Source of the DNA: Cinnamomum chago
Taxonomy: Eukaryota; Streptophyta; Magnoliopsida; Laurales; Lauraceae
Direction of reading: 5' to 3'
Assembly (NCBI GenBank): GCA_038049695.1
Contig: CP142452.1
Location: 91,085,501 to 91,149,500 of the forward strand
DNA length: 64,000 nt
The notes below the pieces were generated by a model. The model had not been told where the DNA came from and ran no database searches. It was given only the letters and a program-made list of their open reading frames with translations. Made by a program: the position numbers and the translations under genes. This document shows, piece by piece, positions 22,977 through 34,439 of the stretch (the first letter of the stretch is position 1; every line of letters starts with the position of its first letter).

Positions 22977-25900
22977 AGGTATGTTGTGGATTAGTGGTTG
23001 GCCAAAACTCACTCTAATCAGATAACTTTAAACATTGATTTTAGGGCCTCAGTTCAATTGTCTTGTAAGTGCACTTTTTCATTGTGAGTCAATCCAGTGT
23101 TGAATAATGGCCAGAACAGTGTCAAATTGGTAGTGCAACTCACAGGGTAGGTGAATGTCTAGATTGATCACGGGTGCGCCCGAATGAAACTTGCTTTCGT
23201 TTTATTTTTTATTTTTCTTGCCATCATGGAAACGTAAACTGAATCACAGACATGTTAGTTGCAGGCATGTATGTGATCTGAGTCAAATCACTGCAACCAT
23301 GGAAAACTAGATATGCTGAGACACCCACGGACCTATATGAAAATAAATATGCACATATGAGGAACAATTAAATACTATTACTTGTTAACAAGTTGCGAAG
23401 CTTTTGAGAAGATCTGAGAACCTGTGGAGCCCACTTCACATCAAGGTAAACCTGTGGATCAACCCTACTCATGTGAGGGAGGTGGGCCCAAATATTAATC
23501 TGATAGGTCACCCTTGGATTGAATCGGGCCTAAACTGAATCGTGTTTCCCTTGAGTTGCAGTGATACATCTGCCTGATTAAATCCCAACTTTGGTCATCA
23601 TCATCCAAGCCTCATCTGTTTGGGTTTTCTTTATGGGCTCTACTTTTGCATTCCACCCCATTTAAAGCAATGTTCTCTGTAACTACACAATCTAGAATGT
23701 CCATTCAAGCTATGTCATTCCGAATCTTTCTTGTTCTTCGCCTTCCTCTAGTTCCTTTAACTTTTGCACTTAAATACTTCATAGAGCGCTTTTCCTAATC
23801 TCTGTGTATGTCACAGCCCCACAGCATGATATTGTCCGCTTTGGCCCATGTGCACGCGCGAGGACTTCTCTGGCGGTTACCCATCTCGATACTTCTCCCA
23901 CCTGAGCACACTTCACTCTGGAGTTCTTACGGGATCCGGAACCGCACTACTTTAAAACGTGTCATGTTGAGTTAACACGGGGTTTGATTTATAAGCCCAG
24001 AGTCATAACTTGGATATTTCCAATGTGAGACTTGCGGAGGCTCTCCATTGGAAGCCCGTGGTTGACACGCTATGCCCCATGGTTAAAGATGCCACCCGGA
24101 CCGAGTTCTCACACGGTATTGCTCCCACGGTCCCACCCAAGCACACTTAACTCCAGAGTTCTTATGGGATCTGTAGCTACACGGCTTTAAAACGCGTCAC
24201 GTTGAGTTAACACAAGGTTTGACTCACAAGTTCAGGATCAGGACTTCGATATTTCCGATGTGAGGCTTACGGAGACTCTCCATTGGAAGCCTGTGGTTGA
24301 CACGCTACGCCCCATAGTTAAGGGTGCTGCCTGGACCGAGTTCTCACAATGTACATGACCAACCATTGCAAACACAATTCCGTCATTTTTCCCTTTTACT
24401 GGGAACACCCATAGATTTCCTTTTAAATACTAATTCCTAGTTTCATCCTTTCTTGTAACTCCACAAATCACAGCATATGCATCTCAACCACATACTTTAG
24501 CTGCTTGTTATTTCTTTGTACCGTTGATGAGAATTATATTTCGATTCATGACAAATCATGTGAGCCTGTGGCCAAAGGTATGTATCTAGATGAGGAGGAG
24601 CCCTAGAGGAGCAGCTCTGCTCTTTCCCATGATAATGACTGTCCTAGTGTCCTGATCCCTTGATGTAAAGAAAGAAACAGGTGTTGATCTACTCAATAGT
24701 ATGAAAACTTTATTGTAACCAATATTGAGTCATGGCTTTACAGAGAAATTGTGAAAAAATAAAAAAGAAGGAAAATGGTTATGAATCACTTTCAAGAAAA
24801 GTACGAACAAGGGTACTGGTAGTTGGTACAACCGTACAAGCATCCATCCAAGGGGAATCGGTAACAGGCACCAAAATATCCCCAAAATATCGGACCATCT
24901 CGGCCGATATTTTGAAAATATCGGTTTAGCCAATACATCGGTTGATATTTTCAAAATATCGGCCAAGGGGAATAAACCCTTTTTTTTTTCTTTTCCCTCA
25001 TTCCCTCATCTTCTTCATTTCCCCTCATCTCCTTAGAGCAGCCCCTCCTCCTTGGCACATTCTTTTTCATATTTCCACCACTCTTCCTTCAAGAAATCAT
25101 TTTATATGGTAAGAGAAAATCAACTTAACTCCCTTATTTTTACTTTTATGTGTTTTTTGTTTGTTTTAGATAAAGCATAGAAATGAATGAAAAGATCATT
25201 GGCATGTCATTTTTGGATTTGGGTTGTGTTCTTCTCTTAGATCTACACACTTTCATACTAGATCTACTCATATATATGATTTTGGGTGTAAAATTTTTTT
25301 AATATAAATCTTCTACTAAAAAAATAATAATTGTGTGTAAATGATAGATCTACTCATACACATGATTTTGGGTTTTTTTTTAATTCTTTTATTTTCGGAT
25401 TTTTTAATATTTGAATTATAATATCATTTTTTTGGGATTTCACCATAATAAGACAGTGAGTCAGTGACACAGATAGGACACATGACTTAAGGTGACCGAT
25501 ATTTCGATTTATTGTTGTTACTAATGGAAAAAAAACATTGTTTTCCAGCATTTTCTAATATTTTGGGTTTTTTTGGATATTTTTGCGAATTTTTTTGGAT
25601 AAAAAAAAATTTCACACCACGACGACTGCGACGGACCGATAACCACGACCGATACGGATATGATATCGGTTTTTAGTCCCGGCCGATACCGCAATTTTGA
25701 ACCATGGAAATGACAATAAATATGACAATCAAAATATAAAAAAAAAAGTATTATCCATATCATAACCACTGGACACCAGTATTTCCAGCCTATTGAAATA
25801 TCTAAGCATCATAGTGAACAAACATTTTCAGATAACATGCATTCATAGTATAAGATTAACAATTTCCAGCAGGAAGAAATAAACATACTATCAGCAGGCT

Positions 25901-28593
25901 CCGTTGACAACAAGTTTGCTACATGTGCTGCTGAAGCATCTAAACCCTCCAAATCATCAGGACCATCCTCTGAGAGGTCTCCTACATCAAACCCTGAGAC
26001 ACATTGCCCAAGTGCTGTCAGATCATGTTTGGTACTTTCCCTACAAGGTAAGACCTAAATCTTACTAAAAACCATAGTGGAACTGGAAACATGGGTAATG
26101 TTACCAAATGCGTGTTGATAATTGCACTAAACTGCCATGATGGTTATTTCAAGCATTGCATGCATTTTGTTTACAGCAAGGAGTCTTACATGCAGTGCAA
26201 GGAAATCCGCCAAAAACTGCTACTGGACGAGTGGGAGCCGTTGGGCATATCCATTTAATCTGTGTCATAGAATACCCAAATAAGCACAATTTTTTCTTCT
26301 TTCTTTTAAGAAGTGGAAAAATTCCTCCGTTTTTTCTTTTTGAAAGGACAGTTGGAAATTTTATCAAATATAAAATGTGCACAACGTCGGATAGTACAAT
26401 AAGGTGAGATTGAAAGACTTTGCTCGTGTCCTATCGTACATTAGGAGATAGAGGAATTAAAGTTGCATGCCTAATAGTAAGCTACAGTGTAATGATTCCT
26501 TGGGCTTACATTAGGTAGAGGAAGAGTCTCCAAGAGTTGGGACCAACTGCACAACAAAAACATAAACACAAGAATGAGGAAATTGATTATTTGTAACTTC
26601 ATCAGATAATATAAAACAATGGAGGAACAAAAATGTGTTGGAAATAAAACAAGCATAAAATAGTCCAGTAGACTTGTTTAAAGCTACAATTCAGACATTT
26701 GAGAAGTCATGATTATACATAATAACAATTCTGAGACACTAAGCTGTAAGCTCCCAACATATATCAAACTCACACACACTCAGAGCTGAAATTATAAAGG
26801 AGCACCAGCTTCCCCAGTGTTTGGGGAACAATTTGTGAGCTGTAAGAGAAATTACAAAATGGGATGCTCTCCAATAGATGTCCACCAGGTTATAAGAAGA
26901 GGTATAGCACAAACGGTAAAGTTAGACTTTAAAAAGGTTAAAAATAGAAAGAGCATCACTAGTTGGAAACAAATATGAACACAACTCAAAAAGACAATAA
27001 ATCCAGCAGGGAAATATCATTTACGTTTTTTGATGTTTCAAAGTAACCATCAGGGTTCAAACTTTGGTATTCCCCATGAAAGGAGGCATGTCTTGCCACC
27101 AATCCAACTTCAAAATGCACACTGCTTTTTTTTTTTAATGAAAATCCATATTGCATTTGTTAGTATTACATCCTAGCATCATAGTACATAACTTGAAAGG
27201 GGGGTTCTATGTAGGAAAGAATGTCTTAATCTGGAAGGACAAAAATAAACTACCATATTTGCTGTCTTGGCGTGACATCCTAGTATCCTACCATGAAGAA
27301 GGTTATCGGAGGCAAGACAAATGGGTTGTTCGGTTTTCTGAAAAAAGGTGTCGGTGCATTGGTGGTCCCCTATTCAAGCCATTAGGCACGATACTTTTTC
27401 TTATTCAGGACCACTCTAGCCAAAGCTTAGCACTAAAAGGAAATAAGAGGTAACAAAACCCCAAAAATGATTTTTTATTTAGCATGCGATGCCCATGCTT
27501 TCTATCTCGAATCAAGTCAAATGGGGACCTCCAAGAAAAGGTGATAGAGTTCACGCTTCACGCATGGTTAAATTAAAACTAAAATAATTCTTCTCCACGA
27601 ATAATGACAAGACGTTGGCATTCTCGTACCTCTGTTAGAGCCAACCATTGCATACATGGTATAAGCTTGGAAAAAGAAATGGAAGAGAAAAAAGAACAAA
27701 GAATATAATCACATTAATCACTTTCGATAAAGAAGGGAATGACATTGAGGATAAAAACTCGTATTTATATTTCACCAGTCACCCATCGTGCACTTCCAAA
27801 CCATATGTCAGCTGGCAAACACGAACAACAACTAGCTTGATACAGTTGAAATGGTGATCGTAACATGGAGCTTTGACATTCAAATTTAAGGGGGGAACGA
27901 GGACAACTTAGCCTAGCATGGAAACCTAATCTTTACATAATTAGTTTTTTTTTTCAAAAAAAGAAAAGAGGGTGCAACCCATTCATCAAAACCAGTCAGG
28001 AAAAAATTTGCTTGCAATTACAAAGTTCTCTTTTGCTCCTGAGGGATTTCTGAAATTCAGATGAAACCACAGAAATGAAGTCTTAACAAATCTAGTAGAA
28101 CAAATCTTTCACGCACATTAGGAAAAGCACCAAAAAATTTTAAAAAAAATTTAAAAAAAGAAAAAGAAAAGAAAGAGTAAAAGCAATGGTAACGCAAAGA
28201 TTGTCAATGGTACCTTGAGCCATTATCACCTAGGCCATGAAGCCAAACAATAGTAGCCTCGTGTCTCCCTTTGGGCCTGACCACATGGGTCCTTCCAAAC
28301 TCAAAAGACCTAGCATTCTTACTACCTGCATTTTCCCAACTAAATTGCATCAATACAGTTCCCCCAAGAGAGATGGATCCATTACCTAGCAAAAGCTACA
28401 TAACTACAAGTTGGTGACTTGTTACTATATCAAGCTCTAGTTCAAATGGGTTGAGGGGAAAAAACTTAAAACGCTAATACCTGCCATATCAATCTCAGCA
28501 CTAAAAATAATTTACAATCCCTCTGAAAAAAAAAAGAAAAGAGCAGAGAGAGAATTTCAAACCAGAACCCAGAGAGCTGCTCCCATAACTCAT
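20344..28593 (-). CDS. Acyl-protein thioesterase / carboxylesterase (alpha/beta hydrolase)
   Basis: Nine coding exons on the minus strand: 28563-28593, 28214-28325, 26510-26546, 26190-26259, 25889-25993, 22625-22775, 21994-22073, 20544-20637 and 20344-20431. They join in phase to 255 residues with no stop. Every intron is GT-AG. The protein starts MSYGSSSLGSGSKNARSFEF and is the usual length for plant acyl-protein thioesterases, which remove S-acyl (palmitoyl) groups from cytosolic-facing proteins. The catalytic Ser127 is in GFSMG, the Asp is in GKGDDVV (197 or 198) and His230 is in GLGHYTVP. The oxyanion region is WLHGLGDNGSSWS. An acceptor (TCATTGCAG) upstream of exon 1 suggests a 5' UTR intron. 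The gene appears intact despite several transposon insertions in its introns. Confidence 0.93.
21234..21335 (+). repeat. Dispersed repeat, copy 2
   Basis: It matches the repeat at 11878-11958 (…ATACTTCACTTTTTATGTGTAAAACCCATGTCC…CATATCTGGGCATCA) in the same orientation. It lies in an intron of the thioesterase gene. Confidence 0.55.
22943..22977. repeat. (GTT)n microsatellite
   Basis: About eleven consecutive GTT units within a thioesterase intron, preceded by a CTTT-rich tract. Confidence 0.85.
23809..24348. mobile_element. TRIM-like LTR fossil with 5S-rRNA-derived sequence (Cassandra-like)
   Basis: The segment begins TGTCACAGCCCCACAGCATG, with GATATTGTCCGCTTTGGCCC soon after, and ends …GAGTTCTCACA. 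These ends are typical of a common plant TRIM repeat. It consists of two similar units in tandem (about 23809-24113 and 24114-24348); the second lacks the first part. On the minus strand both units contain a block related to 5S rRNA (CGGATCCCGTAAGAACTCC… and ATGGGTAACCGCC…GAAGTCCTCGCG). That points to the Cassandra group, whose LTRs carry 5S sequence. Flanks GTGTA and ATGTA agree at four of five bases. It is incomplete, non-coding, looks old, and lies in a thioesterase intron. Confidence 0.6.
24895..25715. repeat. Repeat region rich in GATATCGG motifs with a perfect inverted repeat
   Basis: At 24902-24922 and 24944-24964 there is a perfect 21-base inverted repeat (GGCCGATATTTTGAAAATATC and its complement). 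Further CCGATAT and GATATCGG motifs occur at about 25494 and 25640-25690, ending near CGATACCGCAATTTTGAACC. The whole probably is a non-autonomous DNA element within the thioesterase intron, but I could not fix its ends or target duplication. Confidence 0.5.
26547..28213 (-). other. Thioesterase intron 2, no further feature recognised
   Basis: A 1.67-kb intron between the exon ending GLGDNGS and the exon SWSQLLETLPLPN. It holds low-complexity A- and T-runs. A 100-codon frame at 27151-27453 resembles no protein I know. I see no clear terminal repeats. Confidence 0.5.
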
Positions 28594-30590
28594 CTTGAAC
28601 GCTGCCGCAAAAGTCCTGCACCCTTGCAATGACTGAAAACAGCTCCTGCAATGACAAAAAACGCATTGTCCTTTCTCTTTATACCCATCAGAGGAAACAG
28701 TGTAAACCAATGAATCTAAATATATAAAAAAAAGTTTCTACAAATACGTTCACACCAGCTACTGACTACTCCTGAAAGAACCTAGAAACTCGGCAAAAGC
28801 AACAAAAGAGTAGCACCCAAAAAGGCTATACAGTGAAAGACGAAAAAAAGCATAAAAACTTTTGGATGGAGAATACACCAGAAGATTAGACACAATACAA
28901 CCATGCATTTGCGAAAAAAATAAATAAATAAATAAATAAATAAATAACCAAGGGAAAGAGAGTTTGGAATTGCACCAAGAATCAATCTTTTTGAGGAATG
29001 AGGAAAAGCGGCATAAAAACCTGCCCAATAAAATCTAAAATACAAACAAAAAAAGAAGCATTTGTATTCCTTTTCAAATACTCAAAAACAACCCCAATAA
29101 TCCAAATCAGAAAAGCAGCAATATGCAATGATAGAGAAGAAGGGAAGTGGGTTTTGCTTTTTTCCTCCCTTTACCTGTGGATTTGTGGAGCAAAACTAAA
29201 AGCACCAGACCTTTTTCTGTCTCTCTTTGGTTTTCAGCTTTGCATTTTGTTTTGTTGTTGGGTGAATGAGTTGTGACGCTGCAAATATGCTCTGGGTACA
29301 AACAATGCCATGATGGTGCATTGAAGAGTCAGCCCATAGCAAAATATCCTCCCAATGTTTCGGTACAAGGACACTGTGAAGTTACCTAAACGCCATTCAA
29401 GCATGAACCCAACTCCAAATCAAGATTTATATAAAAATGGGCTAAGTAAAATATTGAAAAGTGGGTCCCACCCTCCTGGGGAGGCTCTAAAATCCAAGAA
29501 TTTTAGGCTGGTACTAGTTTTGGTTGTGTCTTATTTAATGGAGAGCTGAAACATTAGACATGGTTACCCTATCAAAGGCATGGCAAGGGGCTTGGCCATT
29601 GTGGAACTGGAACCACATTTGGCCAGATGGGGAGGCATTTCTATCTACATGAGAATGGATATTATTGGTTCCAATCACAACTGAACTGTTCATGAGACTC
29701 AAACTCCTACTCCCCACGTGACATGGTCACTCTATCTTAGCTGTCACCACCAATTATCAGGGTCCACCTACTGTCTACCACCCAAACCAGGCCCTGGTTG
29801 TTTGCTTGGACTACATAGAACCGGAATGTAAATGTACAAAAATTCATTGTCAAATGAGCTTCACGTAAATATTTATAACACTATTGGTGAAAAAATTGTG
29901 TGAGGATGTGTGTGGGTGTGGGCATAAGTATTTACCAAAGAGATCATGATATAGATGACTTTCCTAGGATTTGGACCATATTGGTGATGGTTTGGTATTC
30001 GCTTTTTTTTTTTTTTTATTCAATTTTCATTAAAAAGAAAAATTATTTGATGGTCAATTTTAGATATTCATTCACTTTGATTCTTCATTTTTAACCACTT
30101 ACAAAAGTCACATAAGAATTCATAGGAATTCAATTACATGAAGAAAAAAAACCTTGCTTTATGTTTTGTGATTATGATGACTCATTGATTACCTTCTAGT
30201 GCTTGTCAAGTCATTTGAAAGTACATTTGAACCATGGTGAGAAGTGGAGAGTATCCCATTTAATTTTTTTCATCTCAGTAGAATGGACCATTTGGAAGTC
30301 CAACTCGTATTTGCATATGAAGAAATCAATGTTATATTTCACTGCTACATTTTTCTGAGAAAGAGAGGTAATCAGAACAAATGCTGGTACTGCATCTCAT
30401 CTATAGCATCAATTTCAAGTAATTTCTAAGCATTGCATAACTCTAAACCAATATTTTCAGGGAATCAAAATCAGAAGTGGATGATCAAGATAAAGGGGAA
30501 TGATGCAGACCTCACTTTTCTAAAAGCACTTCTTCTGTTTTTGAGGCGTGCCTATTGTCTGATTAATGTGAACTTTGGTGTGTGGCCTTT

Positions 30591-30700
30591 ACATCATATG
30601 GCCCAATGCAATAGTTATGTCTACGAAATGTGGAACATGTGTTGTACATCATATGGCCCAATGCAATAGTTATGTCTACGAAATGTGGAACATGTGTTGT
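30591..30700. repeat. Perfect 55-bp tandem duplication
   Basis: Two adjacent identical units (30591-30645 and 30646-30700) starting ACATCATATGGCCCAATGCA. I see no difference between them, which implies a recent duplication or an assembly effect. Confidence 0.9.
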
Positions 30701-31369
30701 TGCAATTTGACCCAAGGAAGGTGGCTGTGGTGTTGTCTTCCAGAATAGGGTCTTTAAATATTTTATTTGCTTAAGACATAAATTCAAACGGATAAACAAA
30801 ATTTATGTAGTGGGACCTAACATAATTGAGACAAGTCTTTGATGATGGTGGTGGTTTATTTAAGTATTATGCAAATCGCGTTCACGTGACAATTACAAGA
30901 CAAATGAACACTCCAGCATAATCAGATGGCTGATAGTCAAAATGGCAAAGGATTGAGTGCAGGAATGAATAATCCAGATCCTCTAAAGGCTTTTTCCCAC
31001 CAAGCCAATCAGGCTCTGCCATGTCACAACAAGTGCTTCAAAAATTCAAATAAATATAATTCCTTTAAGCAGATCACGTGAGCATGGAAAGGAAACTCAT
31101 CATCACATGTTATTCGATTATTGCAAGTGCGTTTTGTGCGTGGGATGAAGGGGCACATCATTGCGATGCTCTTCTTGCTTTTATTTGATGAAGGGAGAAT
31201 CAGAAAATTTTCCTAATGCAGTGAACGGGCAGCATTGATCTGTGTCAAAGGAGACTTGAGTCCAGCACAAGATCTGTTTAAAGCCCACTTGTTAATTTAA
31301 ATGCATGCATTGGGACTTGCACTGGGCCGACAAAAATTTCCTATCCATATAATGTGTATGATTAGGATT

Positions 31370-31735
31370 TAGTGAATGTTTGTTTGCATCAGAATGAATA
31401 GGAATTAAATACATAGGGCGGTTAAAATGAAGATTAAACGTGAGTTTTAAAAAATGAACAACAAATAACATTTTATTTTTGGGTTGTTTGTTTGCATTAA
31501 AATTTATAGGTATGAAATACATAGGGCGATTAAAAATGAATATTAAATGTAACTTTCCAATAATAAAACCTCTTTTGTAACTACCCAATGTATATAATTC
31601 CTATGTGTTTTAATGCAATAACCAAAATAAGATACAATTAGGTGCTCGTTATTTAAAATTCACCTTTAATCTTTATTTTTAACCACTCCATGTATTTAAT
31701 TTCTATGTATTTTAATGAAAACAGGCAGGGCCCTG
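31370..31735. mobile_element. Nested palindromic MITE
   Basis: Two forward copies of a head sequence (GTTTGTTTGCAT…AATACATAGGGCG.TTAAAA, from about 31378 and 31488) are followed by two inverted copies (about 31577-31628 and 31668-31730, e.g. ATGTATTTAATTTCTATGTA and TTTTAATGAAAACAGGC). The unit order head-head-inverted head-inverted head makes the whole segment fold back on itself. It has no coding capacity; superfamily unknown. Confidence 0.6.
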
Positions 31736-33383
31736 TACACAAAAAATACAAATGAGCTGAAAACAAGTCTAAGTGGCTTGTGACCCTAGGCAGATCCAAC
31801 CCGGAAATTTTTTTAAAACCCTAAACATGCATCCGGGTAGCTCAGATCCAGGCCGGATTCAGAACAATTGACAGCCTCACATATTTCCCTAAATCCATTT
31901 TGCACATACCTGGGCTCAACTTGAGACCTAAAATACATATAAAAATACATAATTGGCAGGCAAAGCACTCCGATCCTCGGGTTGAACCCAATGGACTTGG
32001 ACTTAGACCCATATTTCCCCAAACAAAAGAAACACCAAAAAAAAAAAAAAAGTTGAACTCTTGGACCACATCAAGTTTTCAATGGGGTCCTTGATAATTG
32101 GAGTGGGGGGCATTTCACCCCTAATAAGAAAAGGACATCCTGATCATTTTAAAGGGCTCTCTTTTTATCTGTTTGGAGGGAAAGTTGGGCTGTACTGCCT
32201 TCTGCAGAACTCCTATACAACTTTTTAGGAGAGTGGGAGGCCACGCATCACCTACAAAACATCCATCATTGGAACAAGGAAAATAGTCCCAACCAGCTGC
32301 TGACTCCATAAAGCTTAGGCATCCTGCTGTTTGTCAACTATATTCCCTTGCAGACAAACGATAGTGACTGCCAATTCCAACTTCCTGATTCTCATTAAAC
32401 AAATACCACCACCATTATACAAAACAAAACTGAGATTGAGAGAATATGCCAGTTTCAACTTTCCCCATTTTTCTAATGAGCAACAGCATCTGGTTTGCTG
32501 TTCGAAATTTCAGGTCACATGTCCTGCAAATAAAATGCAAATGCAGATTTTTAGGAAGTAGGGGCATGTTTGGCAACGGCCATGATTCCGAGTTTGACTG
32601 TAAATCCTATACATTTCCTAGGATAAAAGACATTTTTAACTCCTTTACCTAAACTTCAAAATCCTCAAGGTTGCAAATCATGTCAAAAATTTCTACACCA
32701 AACATCAGATTAGTAAATACCTGTAAAACTTAGGTTCTTATTGGGAAAACATTGAGCACAAACATAGCAACTGGTGCTACTGTTTAATAGATCAGAGAGT
32801 TGTATTGATTTTTGTTGCTTTTCTTAATGCATAAGCTCAGACAAACAGACTTATAAAAATGTGTGAACAATAATCAGTTCTTTTAAAAAGAGCCCGCTCT
32901 AGTGTGTGGCATTTGGCGTCTAGTGATGTGGATCCTGTGTCCCAATGCATCTGTAATACTGAAATGTGGCAGTATAAATTCTTGTTTACTTGATCTTTTC
33001 TTCTTTCTAGTGATATTCTGATGATATAGCCAATGTTGTCAGGCGGCAAAATGCAGGCGATGCACGGTGCTATATATTATCTAACAGAATCAATACTTTA
33101 AGCCCTGTTGATTAAATCAAATATCGAGGTTTCCGGATTTATTGATAGATCTTTATAAGCTACCCTAAAGTTAGGGCTGATGTATTATCCCACAATTTGG
33201 ATCTTGGGGTTTGTAGCTTTACTAGAACAAAACAAAAAAAAAAGCTGGTTTCCTCTTCCTCTTTTGTGTTCTGTTCTAGGGAGTCCTTGAAATCCCCTCC
33301 CACCCCCATCCCCATGTGGGTCCCCAAGTGGGCCCCACCACACACTTCCGCTTACATTATCCTAAGCTTGAGCTTATGAGAGC

Positions 33384-33419
<36 letters not shown>

Positions 33420-33687
33420 CCCTGGGATCTTCCTCTTTGCAAAAAATCATCCTCAACCGTGATTTCTATCATCTCCATATGGGCCCAAAAGTTTAATGGT
33501 CAATAGTCCATTTGGATCGATACATAATCGATCCAACGGTCCAATAAATTCGGATTTGACCGAAAGTTGGTTGACATGTGCAATTTAGAGGGGTCATGTG
33601 TTTGGTCCATTTGGATGGACCAACGGTGGGCCCCCGCAAGCATGAGCTTACGAGATTTTATCCTAAGCTTGAGCTTAGGAGAACCTT

Positions 33688-33859
33688 GGGGAATGTTCAA
33701 GTGCATCATAGGGTGAGGGCACTTTTCCTTTTTGCACATGAAGACAAGGAAGTGTACCTCACCCTATGAACTTGAAAATTTACTTTTGTACTTGAAAATT
33801 CTCATTTATAGAAGCATCTCTCACCCTATGGTGAGGGATGGATGCACTTGAAACTTCCC
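33688..33859. mobile_element. MITE related to the 37993-38190 element
   Basis: It starts GGGGAATGTTCAAGTGCATC and ends with GATGGATGCACTTGAAACTTCCC, with the internal motif CTCACCCTATGGTGAGGG near its right end. The same terminal motifs occur in the COX5B intron element. No clear target duplication is seen. The right flank is a TA repeat. Confidence 0.6.
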
Positions 33860-34439
33860 ATATATATATATATATATATGAGCAAATATGCCTCATGTTG
33901 TTTTAAGAAAATGGATTTACAAATGGAAAACCCATCTGGTTTCATCTTGCGCATTGGGTGTAGATCAAGATCCAGTCCATCCCACTTGCATATGTGCATA
34001 TTTGGTATTTTAATTGTACAAAGCATTTTTAACTTTTTCACTCTTTCCTATACTCTGTTACCATAGAATTTTCTCCTGCAGGAATGTGTTAAAATATGGG
34101 GGTCGGATTCGTAGGAGAATATTTCCCCTGCATTCACTTCATCAAGATCCAAACCATTACACCTCACCCAGGTGAATAGTGTTCTTAAAAACCAAAAAAT
34201 GGAGCCATCAATTATTTTTATGATGCCCTGACAGAAAGATGAAAGAATTCAAAGCCTAATGAATAACAAGGCCATTAGAACAAGTTGCTGAACCCAAACA
34301 ATGTTGAATTGAAAAGGCATCGAACAGGAAAAAGGGAAATCAAACAGGCCACCCAAAAGCTGTTTGATGCTACATGGTATAATCTAAACCATCTCATCTC
34401 ACCAATTTTTATTCCAGGAGAGGAGCTTGCAACCCAAAC

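Larger units (their letters stand above)
28594..34439. other. Intergenic region between COX5B and the thioesterase
   Basis: The first few hundred bases above 28593 should hold the 5' UTR and promoter of the thioesterase. The rest is repeat-rich: a (TAAA)n run at about 28918-28946, a 55-bp duplication at 30591, a nested palindromic MITE at 31370-31735, and a MITE at 33688-33859. No protein-coding exon was recognised; the longest frames are under 100 codons and unlike known proteins. Confidence 0.5.

Noticed and set aside
23860-23950. 5S rRNA gene on the minus strand
   Set aside because: Only part of 5S is present, it is strongly diverged, and it sits inside a TRIM-type repeat unit present twice.
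27151-27453. 100-residue frame in a thioesterase intron
   Set aside because: No recognisable domain, inside a confirmed intron on the other strand, and no splice context.
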